DNA of 64,000 bases from Leptasterias polaris (GCA_037783415.1 JAZGTN010000037.1:5194501-5258500), one strand, 5' to 3'. Counted from the first letter of the stretch, positions 13,901 through 28,900 are shown. A program made the numbers and translations. The notes: a model not told the origin generated them from the sequence alone.

Positions 13901-16900
13901 GCATTCAGCAGGCACTGCCAGAAATACCAAGGCAAACCCCTTGTCTTAGTGATAAGTGTAACTTGGTTCTTTTACGTGCATTACACAACACATGGGACCG
14001 ACAGCTTTACATTTCTACCCGAAGGACAAAGCAATAATGGTTAAATGTCAAGAACGCGACTCGAACCAAAACTCTGCTGATCAGAGCTTGAGTCCGGTGT
14101 GCTAGACCGCTCGGCCACGACACACCACCAAATTGCCACGCCACCAAACTGAGCTAAGCCAACAAAGCACGATGCTGAGTAATACATCTGTCTCCTCAAG
14201 ATTCATTATTTAGTGATAACGTCAGGTGAATTGGGTCAACACAATTTACATGTATGAATCTGTTTTTGTTCACGATTCATTTTTGGAGTAGACATTTCCA
14301 ACCCAAGTCAGGAGTAGACGTTTCCTACCCAAGTCAAATAATACTTAATCAGCAATCGTTTAATAAGCCAACTTATTAATCCGACCAAGTACAAGTACAC
14401 ATGTACATATGTGGTTATTACTGCTTCAAGATACATTGCCTGATTTGGCGGCAAAGTTATGGTTAAAAAATTGACTTAAGTTAAACAACTTTCATTGACT
14501 ACGACCGAGAAAATCTTTTCTAAACTTTAATAGCTGCAAATAACAAATCCCCCCCAACAATACATGTTCTGCATGTTAAAAGCACGCCAAGACAACAGAT
14601 CTAAATTTGTCACTCTTTCAGGAGATGTTTTTGTTTCTTTAAATATTTCCCAGTTGAAATAAGGAATTTCCTGATACATATGATGTATCATGCACAAACA
14701 TGCACAGGAACAAAACATGGAAGTGAACACCGCATAAAACCAATCATAAACCTGTTTACAAGGATATGTAACATTATTATTTCACTACATGTAGAGGCCA
14801 AACGCCAAGACCTACATGTGTACATGCACTTCCTATTCCCTTCCTGAGTTTTATTTGTTTATTTATAACAATTATTCATTTGTTTCATTTCATTAAATAA
14901 AGTTGTTTTCACATTTATTTTTTATATTTATTATCTATCTGGTATTATTATTATTTAATAGATGGTAATTTTATTATTTTTTTTTTTTTTACTTTATTTA
15001 TTTACTTATTTATCATTTTTGTGTCATTTTATATTTTTTGTTTCTATTGTTTTATTTCTTTCAAATTTATTATTGCTACTATTATGTATTATGTTTATTT
15101 ATAAATTTATTTTATTATTATTATTTTTAATTTGTTTTAGGGGGAGGGGGCTACAGCTGGAACTGCTTCTCCCAAAACAAACTTTTATGGCAGGCGGATG
15201 CAATAAGCACCTTCCCAAGGCCAACAAATTGTTATTATATATTTTTTTCAATATTCACAAAGTCAAGTTTGGGGCATTTTATTGTCTTTCCAGACCGAAC
15301 TGATTTCCTAGGATATCCCAAGTCAACAGAGTCCGAGGCCTGATTCATGCTTTAGCATGTCTAAAAATAGCTTGATGATGTCATGCCCAGTGGAATTGAC
15401 TCAGCAGTCGTCGTAGAGCAAGGACTTGTAGTGAGACTTTCACGACTGCAGGATGTCCTAACCCTGCGCAATACTACCACAAGCTTCAATAACTGGGGTG
15501 TACGTCAAATGACCTTTACTGTTAACCGATTATGGAGATCGGTTTTGATTCTGCAGGTGGTTTAGTGACCGAGACCTACAGGTGTCGACCTTCTTGGGTT
15601 TTAAATAGCTTCTAACAAGGCCAACCAACATTGAATGCTATATGAAAAAGAAGCAGAATTAAGTCACGTATCAATTATAGCAAGGATGGAACATCGATCC
15701 TGAAGATGAATGTCCAACCTTTCCACAGACAGATGGAGGTAACTTTAAAAGACAAGAAGACATGGCTGAGAAAATAAGACCACCCTGGACTCCCTCCTTA
15801 TGTCTTACAGAGCACAGGGCCTCCGAGGCTTTGCACTTCAAACCCTTATTAAAGTAGCCAAGCTGATTCGACGTGCCACTCCCATTTCAGTAAGGCCGTC
15901 AAGCGTTACCGTCTTGCTTATAAAAAGCTCATGATACTATCTTGTGCTGCATCATGATATCATGGCATCATGACAGAACATCCACTCTTATAAGCGAGGC
16001 AGATTTAGAACAGGTTATTTAGAACAGTACCATGAGCATTCTTTAAGTGATGCGATGACACTTGATGGCCTATAGACCCCTTGCACAACGCACCTCCAAA
16101 CGTGATGAGCGCCCTTCCATTTTGGGAGTCAACTCTGTGATTCTTTTGTACAGTTGACTCCCAAAATGGAAGGGCGCTCATCATGTTTGGAGGTGTGTTC
16201 TGCGTTGTGCAAGGGGTCTATACATTTCTTGTAATGAAACCAAGGATGCCTCAAAAGTGAACTTAGCTCTCAAGCCTGAGAAAACCTGTAAACAAGGGTG
16301 CTTTCTATGTGAACCAGAAACACTGGGATTTACCCCCTACTCTTCCCTGATAAGTGTTCTGGGTTCTTTTACGAACACTACCAATCATAGTTCACTGAAC
16401 CTATGGTTTAATGTCCCATCCGAAGGACAAAACAACTATTGTAAAGTACCCTGCAGAAAGATTACCATGCTAGTAAACTGTGGTTTGTACTTGTTCACAG
16501 CTAAACACCAAATATCATGAATGAATTGACTTAAATTGAACTTATCAGATAAAATACAGCAAGAACATGGCAAAAAACAATCAAAGTGACTTAAGGGGAA
16601 AAAAGGAAGTCAATAAAACAAAGTAGAAAACACGAAATACAAGTTGCACAAAATTGCCCCAAGAAGCCGATAACTTGGGACTTATTTCCATTGGGGTCCT
16701 TACAAACAACAGCAAAAAACACAAAAACAAAATAAAAATACAAAGACAAACAGACCGTAAGAGTTAAGAATGGATGGATATACTTTCGAAATTCTTAATT
16801 TTGTTTCTTGAACCAAAAAGGATAGACTGGTTTTTGCCAAAATGTAAGGACAATTTGTTGTCAGTGAGCCATTTTTTACAGGATTCCTCCAAGTCAATCT

Positions 16901-19900
16901 AACTAGAACAAAACTAATGATGAGATCACAATCACATGCAGTAACTTACCGTAACTGTCTTGTTTGGTGGAACATGGCCTCTGTACCATCCTGTACAAAA
17001 ATCAAAAAGTTGAAAGATTTATGAAGAGCTACGTTAATTACTCAATGCACAAAAATACAAGCATTGTTCGCAAAATCCTGAGCGAGGGCAGCACACAGGG
17101 GTGTACTATGTACATGTACATGTTCACACGCAAACTTCAACAAATGAAAAAATACATACACGTATCATGTGGTAATATTTAGAGTTCTCTCTATCAACAA
17201 GTTAGCCTATCGGGCCTGATATATGCAAAAATTGTGTGCCCATACGCATGAATTGTGGTCGATACATGTACACACAAAAAAAGAGGGATTTCTTTAGGGG
17301 GGTACTTCAGATCAAATTCACAAAAATAATAAAGAAAAAACAATTTAGATTGCCCTAGATTGCACAAAAGGCCTTTTAAAATCAAAGATAAAACATTTCA
17401 AGAATGCCCAGTTTTCAAAAATTCAGGGGGGGGGGACCCTGAATTACACAAACAGCAATAGGTTCTCATATAGTGCACAAATTCTAGGAACTGGATTGAG
17501 ACACTGTTAAGATGGAACAGATACAGATATGTTTTGAGCAATTTCTTAAATGTAGCAGCTGAGATAGAAGAGCGGATGTTGTAGGGAAGATCATTCCAAA
17601 GGCGGGGGCCAATATAACCCAAGGCACCATGGCCAACTCCCTTGGAGCAGGTAAGAGTATTTGAGGTGAGTGGGTAACAAATTGATCGTAGTCTACTGTC
17701 ACAGTGATAAGAGACGAGAGAGGTAAGATGGGGTTTGGGAATTGGTGGATTTCCAGACGATCAGGAGCATTTGATTCATTGCTGAACAGGGAGCCAGTGG
17801 TGCAGTTTGATGGGTACTGGGGTTATGTGGTTTTGTCACCTCAAATTCTTGACAATGTATATTTTTAATTTGCCCCCAAATTAGCTAAAATTTTAGAGAT
17901 AAATAAATTGCTTGTCAACTGGAAATGAATAACAATGTCCCTCAACTCCAAGTACTCACCGTCGACGGATTCTGAGAGGTATACAACATCACCGATCTTC
18001 AGGGATAGGTCAACTTTGTTAGACTTCCGATACGTCCAAATGGCTTATGAGAAAGAAAAAGAAAAGAAAAGCACAAACAATATAAGAAATAATTTCACAA
18101 CAGTCTCCATTGAGAAGGACCATGTAAGGACTTACCAAGTTAAGAGCATGCATAATCACGTTGATCAGTTGCTAGACCTACCAACCAAATGAAGTAATAA
18201 TCGTAACAATAATAATAAACAGGACATTTTTTATAAAGCGCCTTTTACCAGAGGATGCAAAGAGCTGGAAAACAAAAGAAGAGAAAAAACAGAAAGAAGG
18301 GGGAGGAGAGGCAGACAGTGAAAAACCCAGATTACATACATGCCAAAAGAGAAAAGATGGGTCTTGGGGGTCTTGTTAAAAGCAGTGAGACCAGTTGAAT
18401 TTCTAACATGAGTGGGAAGATTATTCCATAGCCAAGAGGAAAAGATTTGGGAATATATAAATTCTCAAAAACCAGAAATACTTCGGACCATCCAAAAAAG
18501 TCCAGAAAACAATACTGCGCATGGCAAAGATTGAATAATTAATAAAGTTGTGATTAAAATAGTTCTTTCTATGGTAACTCCACATCCAAATGTGATTTGT
18601 GTAGTGAGCCTGGACTCATGGTTAAACTGTAGGTTACTCAAGGACTTGGTTTTACATCATTGATCGTGAGTCATTAACACTGGGGTCGGGGTGTCGAGGG
18701 TTCGAATCCCATTGTACATGTATACTGTGCAGTATTGAATCTATCAATCTATCAACTTAGGCGAGTAAAGAGGCCTCAGATTTGGCGCTTTGGGCAATAA
18801 AAAGCATTTGTTATGATATGAATATCTTGGTAAGAAAGAAATTATAAAAGTATAACAAAATGATTCACATAAAAATCTTTTGAAAAATGTGTGGTTTTTG
18901 TTTCATTTCATGACAGAACTTGGTCAGCCATTTTCTAAGATAAAAATGTTGTCTCAATGAAATGGCAATCTTTATGTTTTTATAATACTTACTAACAAAC
19001 TACATGTACAACACACTGTACATACTGTATGTAGATGTTTTAGTGCATGGACAACTTTTTAAAAGGATAAGAAGCAATTTCAAACAGTAAAATTTTACAA
19101 GATTTGACGGCAATGTGCCCCTTAACCTCCTAGTGGATTGATAACAAGGTTCTGCTTTGGGTCAAGCACAAAAAACATGAAGAAAATCCTAAAAAATAGA
19201 TTCTTTTCCTGGTTGAGAGATAAACTTCCTGAATTTTCAGAGTGATACAGATTTTTATAATCTCTATCCCTGAGAATGGAAAACTACATTTCTAATTTGC
19301 AAAACATCCAAAAATTGTGGCCCAGAATTTTGAAATAAAATCTGGGGAGAACCCTGTTGGCTGTAAAGCCCTGCAATCTGGAGCATTCCTAACGAACCCT
19401 GCACATGGTGTTATCTTAAACCGAATACGCATTGATACCTCACCATACAATGCCTCAAAACCCACATGTACATACTGTACGTGCACTCGTTTGAAACTTG
19501 TTTTTGTAACCAATGCAGTTTACGCTTTTCTAGAACTTGGAAGCCGGAATAAAGAACTTTCACATTTGATTTCCAAGTAATATGTAACCACAACCAAAAT
19601 GCAACCAGGAGTATTTCAAGGAACTACATTGTACTTGTAGAACTTTGTACATCAATAACATGTACATGTCAGAAGTTATGTACAATACTTTCTATTTTAA
19701 GATGGTTGGTCAAAGAAATATTGGGCATGCACATTTATTTTAATGAAAAATGTTTAGTTAATTTGCTGCTATTTAACTTCTTAAATGCTCTTAATGTAAA
19801 GGCCTTCCAGTTTCCAGTTAAAACATGTAGTTGGTAGGGTAAGAAATGGCATGCTACATTTGTAAGTTGTTGTTTTGGTTTTGTGGGGGGTTTTGGGGGT

Positions 19901-22900
19901 TTTTTTGGGGGGGGGGGGGTTCCTTCAGAAATGAAGCAGTTATGTTTGCAACCATTGAACTTCTCATAGACTCCAAATTGCATGTTTGTATGACGAAACA
20001 CAAACATTACAATGTGTTACAAAAAGCAACCATTCCTATCAATTGATCATGACATATTGTACACAATGGCGATACTCACATGTACAATAGGCAGTGCATG
20101 TTCTCTGTTTAAATAATGCAATTTTAGACTAAGTTAGTTGACACTGGCACGTTTCTGTTACTTTCCCACCTAGTGAACCCATACCATACGTACAGAAAGG
20201 CTTTCTTTATGGTGAAAACAAACATGCCATTTATAGACCTATTGCGTAAGTCTACATGAATGTCTGTACATTATGAAATTACTATAGTATGCAGTTTGTT
20301 TCTTTTATCTGTTCATCAGCTAAATAAACTTCATGACAGCACTGTAATGTGGGGGTTCTTTTTTTTTCAAGTTTTAGTTCTGCATTCGTTTGCCAACAGG
20401 GCATCAAGTATAGTTTCCCTGTCAGTGTCATTTCCTGCTTTCAAAACTTGCATCTTATGTACTTTGTGAAATGTCCATAAATTCTACATGTACATGTAAT
20501 ACAGTGCTTTGTGTATTGTACAAGTGCACAGATCGAACCATTTCCTTTATCGGATGTTCACCTTTTGTAAAAAGTATTTCGTATTTGTGGCTCGGATTCA
20601 GAGCAACACATAACAAGCTCCAACTATGACATGTATGTAAATTGGAACAGTTTAGTAAGACTTGCTTTTAAGAGAACAAACATCCATGTATACCTTTGGT
20701 TTTTTGGAACCGTTCAATTGTTTCAATCGTGTATAAAACTATACCCTGTGAAAAATTCATTTCAAAAGCTGGTAGCATTTTTTAAATATCGCTGAAAATT
20801 TGGAGCCGTTAAATGTCCACGCAGGAAGAATAATCCGTAATTGGAAAACACAAACTGCTGGAAACATATCTGACAATAATAACGTTTCTCAGATTAAACT
20901 TTTGGGGGGATAAAACTGATATATTATATGTTGATTTTTGAGTAGCCACTAAATACATTTTGTGTTGCCTTTTGTTACGCTATACAAGGGAAATCTTACA
21001 CTGGCTCATTTTTTCCCCCAGAGGAATGCAGAGCTAGTTGTACATGTACATGTATGTTTGAAATTAAAAGACCCTACTTTTAAGTGTAGCACTTTGTAAC
21101 AAATTACAAGGTGCTCTGGCACAAACTTAATGTAGCCAATCATGCCAGAATCACCTTCTCTTAGCAATTTAGTGTCCTGGGTCATTTTACGTGCATTACA
21201 CCGCACACAGGACCTACGGCTTTACGTCCCATCGGAAGGACGAAGCATTAATGGTAAAGTGTCTAGCTTAAATTGCTTACGGACATGAGTGTTACAACTG
21301 GGACACAAACCCACACTCTGCTGGTCATGACACACCAGAGCTTGATCCCAGTGCACTTGACTGCAAAAATTTAAATTTGGTACTTTTAAAAAACAAATTT
21401 TAATTTGTGCACTTATCTACACATTTATGAATTTACATGTACGTGAATATTCACATTCTATTTTCAGTGCATTGTATTTTTTTTACCAACAAATGTAACC
21501 AATGATTTGTGTGGTTATGATGAACACACACACTGATTCTAAAGTTTAAATGTTTCCATGAATTGATTTGTCATGTTTGATATGTGTAAACTCACAATTG
21601 TCATTGCATTTCAAGTGTACACATAGTAAGCCTGTACCAACTGAATTACTGTTTTAATGGATGTACAGCAATATAACTTCCTGTGTGATTTTTGACCATG
21701 TAAACTGCACATCATTGCATGTGAAAAAGACACATTGACTTCTGAACAGATATATATTGGCACAGGATCTGAGACCTTGTGTACAATTTACATGTAGCTT
21801 CAAACAAACCATTTAAATTTCCCAGCCGACCAAAGGATATAAAGTATGAATCAGCAGTGAGTTTAAAAAACAATCAGTTCAAATTTTTGTGGAGAGTAAT
21901 TTTTGGCACATAAACTGCCAGTTTTTTTCCATCACTTCCATGCATTTGCATCACAATTGAAAATACTGTACACAGTGAGGTTTTAAGAGATAATAACATC
22001 AGTAGTTATTCTACAGTGATTGTAGTTATTATTTTAAGACTCATCTCTTCTAATCTGCTTACATTTTAGTCCATTGCACTTGTCATCTCCGACACATGAA
22101 CCTCTGTGAACTCTTTTGTCTTAAATTTCACTTCACTTTGCTAAGTGCTTCGGAGTAGACAACTCAGAATTATGGCACTCTATGCCTGATGATTAATTGA
22201 TTGATATTATTTTAACAACTAAGTATCAATATGTATGCACCATCGGTAATATTTGAACTGACTTGGGCCCAAAAGGGAAACCACCAATCTGACTTTCCTG
22301 GTTCAGAAGTACAACTTAATAACATTATCATTCCTTTCATACTGAAGCCCTAAACTTATCCAAGTCCTTTCCAAGAAGGACAATGAAAGTTTGCTGTAGT
22401 AACACCATGAACATGAAAATGATCTAGAGTGCTTGAATTTTACACTGTGCAGCAGGAACAAGGACTGTGATTCTAGTGTCGGACCTACTGTACAAGCTCA
22501 TGAATGAACAAGTCTGGCAGTCTTATGTTTTCCAATTGAATAATATTACCTCACTGTTTACATGTAATATCTTGAACAAAAACAAACTCTATATTTGTTC
22601 AAATGTTGACCTTGAGTCTGATAGTGATACACATCTTTCAATATGACTATACATTGTAAATTAGATAAATTTTCCCTTACATGTCTCAATGCATGTTCAA
22701 ATATAAACTGCCTAGATTTAGTTTTCTCGTTTCGATTCTGGTCTTAGGCCCTACAAAAAAATTCTGGCCCAGCAAACATTTTGAGCTACAAACCCTGCGG
22801 TCTTGTGGATCCACCCAAATTCCAGTCCTGCACTCTAGGAGTTAGTGGTGGTTCTAAAAAGAACCGGTATGTACAGTACCAACTCAAGGTTTCAATCAGT

Positions 22901-25900
22901 AGGCTTTGACTCTCTTCAGGAGAAGAGATGAATGAAGGTTTCTCCCGAAGACAATCAGAGCATACTGATCCAAACTGTGCGTCCTCACACCACCGGTTCT
23001 TTTCAGAACTGCCACAAATCATAATACATGTATACATGTAGAGAGATTGATTTTCATAGTACACAGCATTTCCGCTATAAAAGTTTCAATTACGTAAGTG
23101 ATATTGTTAGTGTGAAGTATTCAACTTTCATGAAACAACTAAAGAGGCAGGAATACCAGAAAAACAAACATGACTGAACTCCTTTTTTAAACTTCCCTGA
23201 TTTTTCAAAAGTGTCTGAAATTTCCTTTTTGACAAACTACGAACATTAGTAACATTTTCCAGCAAGTTGACCAACCATTTGAAACCATTCAACTGCACTG
23301 TATGGCATACACTGGAACAAACTGTCAACAGAACTAATAAAACTGTATTGACCCAATTCACCTGACATCATCTCAATAATTTTGGTTGCACCATTTTGGT
23401 AGACAAGTGTGTTTAATGTGGCCGGTGTAGTATCTTGCCTGCCAGGAAAATGCCCTAGAATGTACAAGGTCACTCTTTTTGTAAACGGAGGTTGCATGGT
23501 CTATAGACCATGTGACCTGTGACATCACATATTTACAAAAGAACTGTGCCTACAGGAAGTCCAGGCTCTGTGGCTTGTACGCAGCTCAATGGAAGAATAC
23601 AATAAATCTTATGTTTTATGGAGGGGTTGTTCTAAAACCCCCTTGACCCCTCGACTTATGCTCGCAGTATGCGCAATTTTTTTTTCTGTACATGTACATC
23701 AAAATTGCCACAGCACACAATCTCAGCCAATCACGCGCAAGGTTTTGTATGCTGACGTCCCCCGCGCACAGCGTACACCGACGGCATGCATGTACATGTA
23801 TGTACAGTGAACAGATGTACTGTACTGTAGACAGGCCCGTACACGTGCACGAAGCATAATGCGTGTGATTGGCTGAGATCGGGTCCTGTGGCAATTTTCA
23901 TGTACCGTATTTTCCTGCGGATAAGACGCTCGGCGGACAAGACGCAGGACCCTAAAATGACCCCCAAAAAATTCAAACGTCAACAGAAAAGGCGCACCGC
24001 CGCATAAGACGCATGTTTAACAGCACACAGAAAAACACCAGGCGCCACCCGGTGTCGGTACATTGTAGAGCCATGCAGAAAAGACCAACGTAAATTGATA
24101 CCGACCTTCGTCCATCCATTCAGCCAACGCTGTGCATTGTTAATAATATGAAGTCCGGCCCAATCAGCGGCCAGAAACGATGGTCCACGCAGTGTCTGAA
24201 GATATTGCAACACGAACCCAGGCCCTCCTAGCCTGAACAGTCCCTCCGAGCCAGTAGATGTTGCGCCCTCTACCGGTGACTAATACCAAAACTAGCGTCG
24301 CCTTTATATATATAGGCCTACCTTACGCAAATAATCCCGTCACACTCGGGAAGACGTAACAAAATGTTTCATTATATAAATTTGTTTAAGTTTTTGTAAT
24401 TTTTTTTGGTGTATATAAAATTCTTTTCCATTATTTCAAACCTTTAATTTGTTAATCTCGTTCATAAGATTTTGTTTTAAAGTTCTTTTTATTTATTTCA
24501 AACTTATAATCTCGTTCATAAGATATTTGTTTAAAACATCTCTCCTCTTCTTTTATAATGTTAGTTTTGTTTTCAAGGATCATTGCCTTGTTTTCAAGGA
24601 TCATTTTTTTATTTGATAAATGAAATAAACGAAACAGACACATGAACCATCTCTCAAATGAATATTTGAACGTTTAATCAAACAAACGAAAGTGCAATTC
24701 GTATAGGTAGGCCAACAAACATTGGTACTTAATTATCCCATCCTTAAATAGTACGTCAAGCCTAAAACACACTTCGGAGATATTCTGTACAATAAAAACC
24801 CTCAAAGTTCACCACACAATAGAGGTTGGGTGAATGCCGTTTGTACAACAGCATTGACAGTAAATCCGATTGCAGCATTTTCGGAACGATTACGCGGCCA
24901 CACAGAAAAACGTTTGTACGACGCCGACGTCTGTTGGACCGAAAGCACCAACGCATTGCGGCATTGTTGGAATGAAAGCACGGTCATGGGGGATCAACAC
25001 GTTGCGGCATTGTTGGAATGAAAGGATTGCGGCATTGTTGAAACGAAAATACGGTCTCAGTGTCTGGATAGTTGAGCCTTGTTTGACCGCATTATTGAGC
25101 AAGGATTCTTCACACAAAGACCGTTGATTTGAACTGGACAAAATAAAGGTATTATTTTACGCAGTGATCATTAAAAAAAAATCAATCGTCAGCAGACAAG
25201 GCGCATCGAAAGATAAGACGCACCGATGTTTTGGGGGTCTAAAAAGTCAGATAAGACGCGTCTTATCCGCAGGAAAATACGGTACAGAAAAAAAAATCGC
25301 GGTACGAATTTTGCATTGCTCTTGGCCGACCCGAGCCTGAATATGATTATCAACTGGGAACTTGTGTTTACCGCCTGAGTACGATACGGCCAACTCATTA
25401 CGTGATTATCCTACCCATATACATGATGCAGCGATGTTTCCCCTTCCCATGCTAGCAGAAAAATGCAGCGTCTGTGTGCTGCCGCATCCTTTAGTACAGC
25501 ATTAGAAAAACCTAGGAGCCAGACTATAGTAGAACGTATAGCTCTAAATGCATCGAGTCTGTTGTACATGTAGTATATCACGTAGCCAGACTTCCTCCTT
25601 TTGACGCATGTGTTTTATTTTTATCTAACTCACCAAGTTGTGAGCACATGGGCTAATTGCTGATCACATTATAGAGAGTAGTGGGGCTTTCCGTTTGACA
25701 GAAAACGAGCTGGTTATCTTTAATTTACAGGTAGATTTTCTTTGAAAATACTTCATATTAAGTTAAATAATTAATACAAAGGCAAAAAAAGTGGCCGTCG
25801 GAAGTCGCGTCGCCTGCTAGCTACATGTAGCTTCGGATCGCACGCTGTGAATTCTAAATCGGGGACTTACTCGGCCATAAAGTGATGTCTTATTAATTCT

Positions 25901-28900
25901 GATTTGGGACACGTTTCGAATATGGGGCGGACATCGAGAGGTCGTGGGTCGAGGGGTTTTTAGAACAACCCTTTATGGAGATCTTGCACTGTCTGACTTT
26001 TCTCAACTTTCGATATGAAGAAAGGGGGGACATCTCAAAAGCTGTATAGCTGTTGCTTTTGTAACTCTTGAATTTATGTGAAAATAATGACACAAAATGT
26101 AAATTTTCCCATATGGCCAGTGTAGTGTACATGTATCTTGCCTGTCAGTGTCAGGAAATGCCCCAGAATACAAGGTCATTACTTCTGTAAACAAAGGTGT
26201 AACATGGTCTATACGGTCTGATTCTTAACTCTTTTGTCCTTAATCATGACACTTAACCATTACTGCTTCGTCCTACGGATGGAACGTAAAGCGGTAGGTC
26301 ACGCGAGTTGTGTGATGTACGATAAAGAGCCCCCAGTTTTCACTTATCGCTAAGGGAAGGTGTTTGCCCTGGTGTTTTCCGGCAGTGGCTGCTCAGTGGC
26401 TGCTGACTGCGCCGCAGCACCTTGTAAACAAACCCTTAGGCTACAAGGTGCTACATAATGGGTCTCATAATTCATAAACTTCAAAACCTGTCTTAGAAGG
26501 TGTTTCTCTTAAGTACAATGGCTTGATTACCTTATTGGCAGATACAGGCTGCTATAAAGACTCTAATATTATTACTAAATTGTATTCGTACTTTATTTGT
26601 GTATACCCGACAGTGGGCGTAGTGTCCAAAGTCAAGCTTTTAGGCAGCCAGCCGTGCAGCCGTGATTGGCACGGCTAAATTAAATAAATCACGGCCTATT
26701 TTCAGATGCACTGCTTCCGTTTTTTACTGCAAGCCGTGCTCTCGAAAAAAGAAAAACATCTATTTTTTGTATCATTAATAATTATTTGATGAAATAAGTT
26801 TGCAAGAGTGAAACTTAATTCTGGATCAGGAAGAAAAAGTTGCTACGCGCGATCGGTTTGCTCAGTTTCGAGAGAGCTTGATAGCAGAAGAAATATTCTT
26901 GATCCCAAGCACGATGTTATATCTATCCCATACACGCAACCCGCTACATCAGCCTATGATTCTCCCAATTCTTTGGGAAGGAGGTTGTCATTTGTAAGAC
27001 TGGTTTTTACCTCCACAAATAAATTGCCTGTTCACTGCGCGGTATTGCTATGCAGACTTCTTTTGAAACCAATGAGAACTGGTCGGCAACCAGACTATTT
27101 AACAGCAGCATACTGTACATCGCACGTGTATTGATGTAGCTCTGACGGATGGTGTGTTTACGGAAACTAACCGATGCCTCCCGCTTGCAAAGTACATGAA
27201 GTAAGACTAAGAAGACCTGCCTGTGGTCTGGATATAAACTTGATCAAGTATTAAACCGTTGTTTCTGCACAAAATATTGATTTTTACATAAACTTAGGTC
27301 TCAATTTTAATCAATTAAAGATTCATCAGTCTTCACTTCGTTGCGACGACGATCGTATTCGTAACCGTCCGTCTGCGCGCTGCGGGGTCTTAACCCAAAC
27401 CGTGCCGATCATTGTTGTTTGGTCTGTGTCCTTTCTCTATGGTTGGTTTAAAACACTTCATCACTGGATTTTATTTATTAATTTTTACGCTAATGCACGT
27501 ATTTGTTATAATTAATTACTTATCATGTCATGAAAATATTTATGACTGCCCATGTACATACAGCAAAATGGTATGACTCAAAGCCGAGTCTGGCCCGACC
27601 ATGGGCCGACTTAGTATTTAGTAAACAAAATAATTAGTTTTTTAGCAATAAAAATCAGACTGATAGAAACTTTTTTTTTAAATTCTTTTTTAGTTGAACA
27701 CCAATTGAAAATGTATTTGTTATATCTCTTTAAAATCTGAACCTTGTTTTCTGTTTACTTTTTAAGTTGCTCCCCAGGATTGTAAATGTATACAACAACA
27801 AAATTAATAAAAATATCAACAAAACAGTAAAATTACTCAAAATATAGATCATCAGCCATCACACAGGTTCAAATCCTTGCACCATGATGGACCCTGTGTG
27901 GTGTTTTTGTTGTAAAACCTTTGCGCAACGCCGGGTACGAGGCTGGTGCAATCGCAATGGGACGCCGTCATCTTCAAAATCAACTTTCACATTACACACC
28001 CTGATTTTTTGGTTACACACCCTGTTTCACTGATCCTGCCTAAAAGCTTGTCCAAAGTGCCATGTATGGTAAGGGTTGTTTGCTCCTAGTGTATATGGGT
28101 GAACATGACTGGACAGGACAACCCATCCAATCAGACGGAAACCTGCAGGGAAGTCAATCTCTCATGGTGTGTGAAAATGTGAGTGTATGGTCAAGTCAGT
28201 GAGTCACTCTCTGTGTTGTACACACCTTCAAAGCAGTTTTCTTTCAAACAGTATTTTATGTACACTGTACACTGTAACTTCAAAAGCTTTTTCATGTGTT
28301 TGATTGGAACTTGAAGCCCTGCCCTAAAAGGTAGGGTCATTGATTGGTTTTTGCCATTGTAATGCTTATATTTATAATTAAAATTAAATAAAGAAAGATG
28401 CAATAAAAGTCATAGACCCCCTATGTATATGAAAGTTTCAGCTGAATACAGTGTCTACTTGCTGAGAATTGCCGACTATTGTCGGACTAACTAACTCAGT
28501 CGATTGCTGGTCTAGTTGCTGAGAATTTGCGACTATTGTCGGACTACTTAACTCAGTCGATTGCTGTCTAGTTGCTGAGAATTGCCGACTAATGTCAGAC
28601 TAACTAACTCAGTTGATTGCTGTCTAGTTACCCATGGTTTGTCAAATTGTTCGGAGCTCGGTCATTCAAAGTAGCTGTAGCTAAACTGTGGAATGGCATA
28701 CCTGAGTTTGTTAAGGAGAAAGTCACTGTTGAGCAATTCAAAAATCGCCTTAAAACACATAATTTCAACGTTTATCAGTAACTGTTCTTCTGTAGGTATT
28801 TATATTGTAACTTGTTGTTTCCTTTATTCCTATAAGCGCATAGGGACTTGGCAGTGATATGCGCAGTACAAGTACGTTTTATTATTATTTATTATTAATC

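Larger units (their letters stand above)
12329..16949 (-). other. DOCK intron 3, repeats only
   Basis: Two abutting fold-back MITEs, a complete type I SINE, an AT-rich T-tract block (14830-15140), and the 16071 hairpin. 15380-15900 may be an old repeat, not identified. Confidence 0.6.
23624..25971. mobile_element. 2.35-kb DNA element inserted into a MITE, 9-bp target duplication
   Basis: Termini GGGTTGTTCTAAAA and its complement TTTTTAGAACAACCC form inverted repeats (extending to CCCCTCGAC). The flanks are the identical 9-mer TTTATGGAG (23615-23623 and 25972-25980). Removing the element restores a MITE sequence seen intact elsewhere (e.g. 59713-60053). A 9-bp duplication suggests a Mutator-like element, an inference. 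No transposase is visible. Confidence 0.85.
23502..26213. mobile_element. MITE of the TATAGACCATGT family, split by the nested elements
   Basis: Starts TATAGACCATGTGACCTGTG and ends ACATGGTCTATA. Interrupted at 23624-25971. Its left end abuts the right end of another copy (about 23378-23505) at CATGGTCTATAGACCATG. Confidence 0.8.

Noticed and set aside
24802..25141. Several 60-85 codon frames with repeated FQQCRN/ALRHCWNE motifs
   Set aside because: The motif repetition comes from a DNA tandem repeat inside a non-autonomous transposon; not a transposase.
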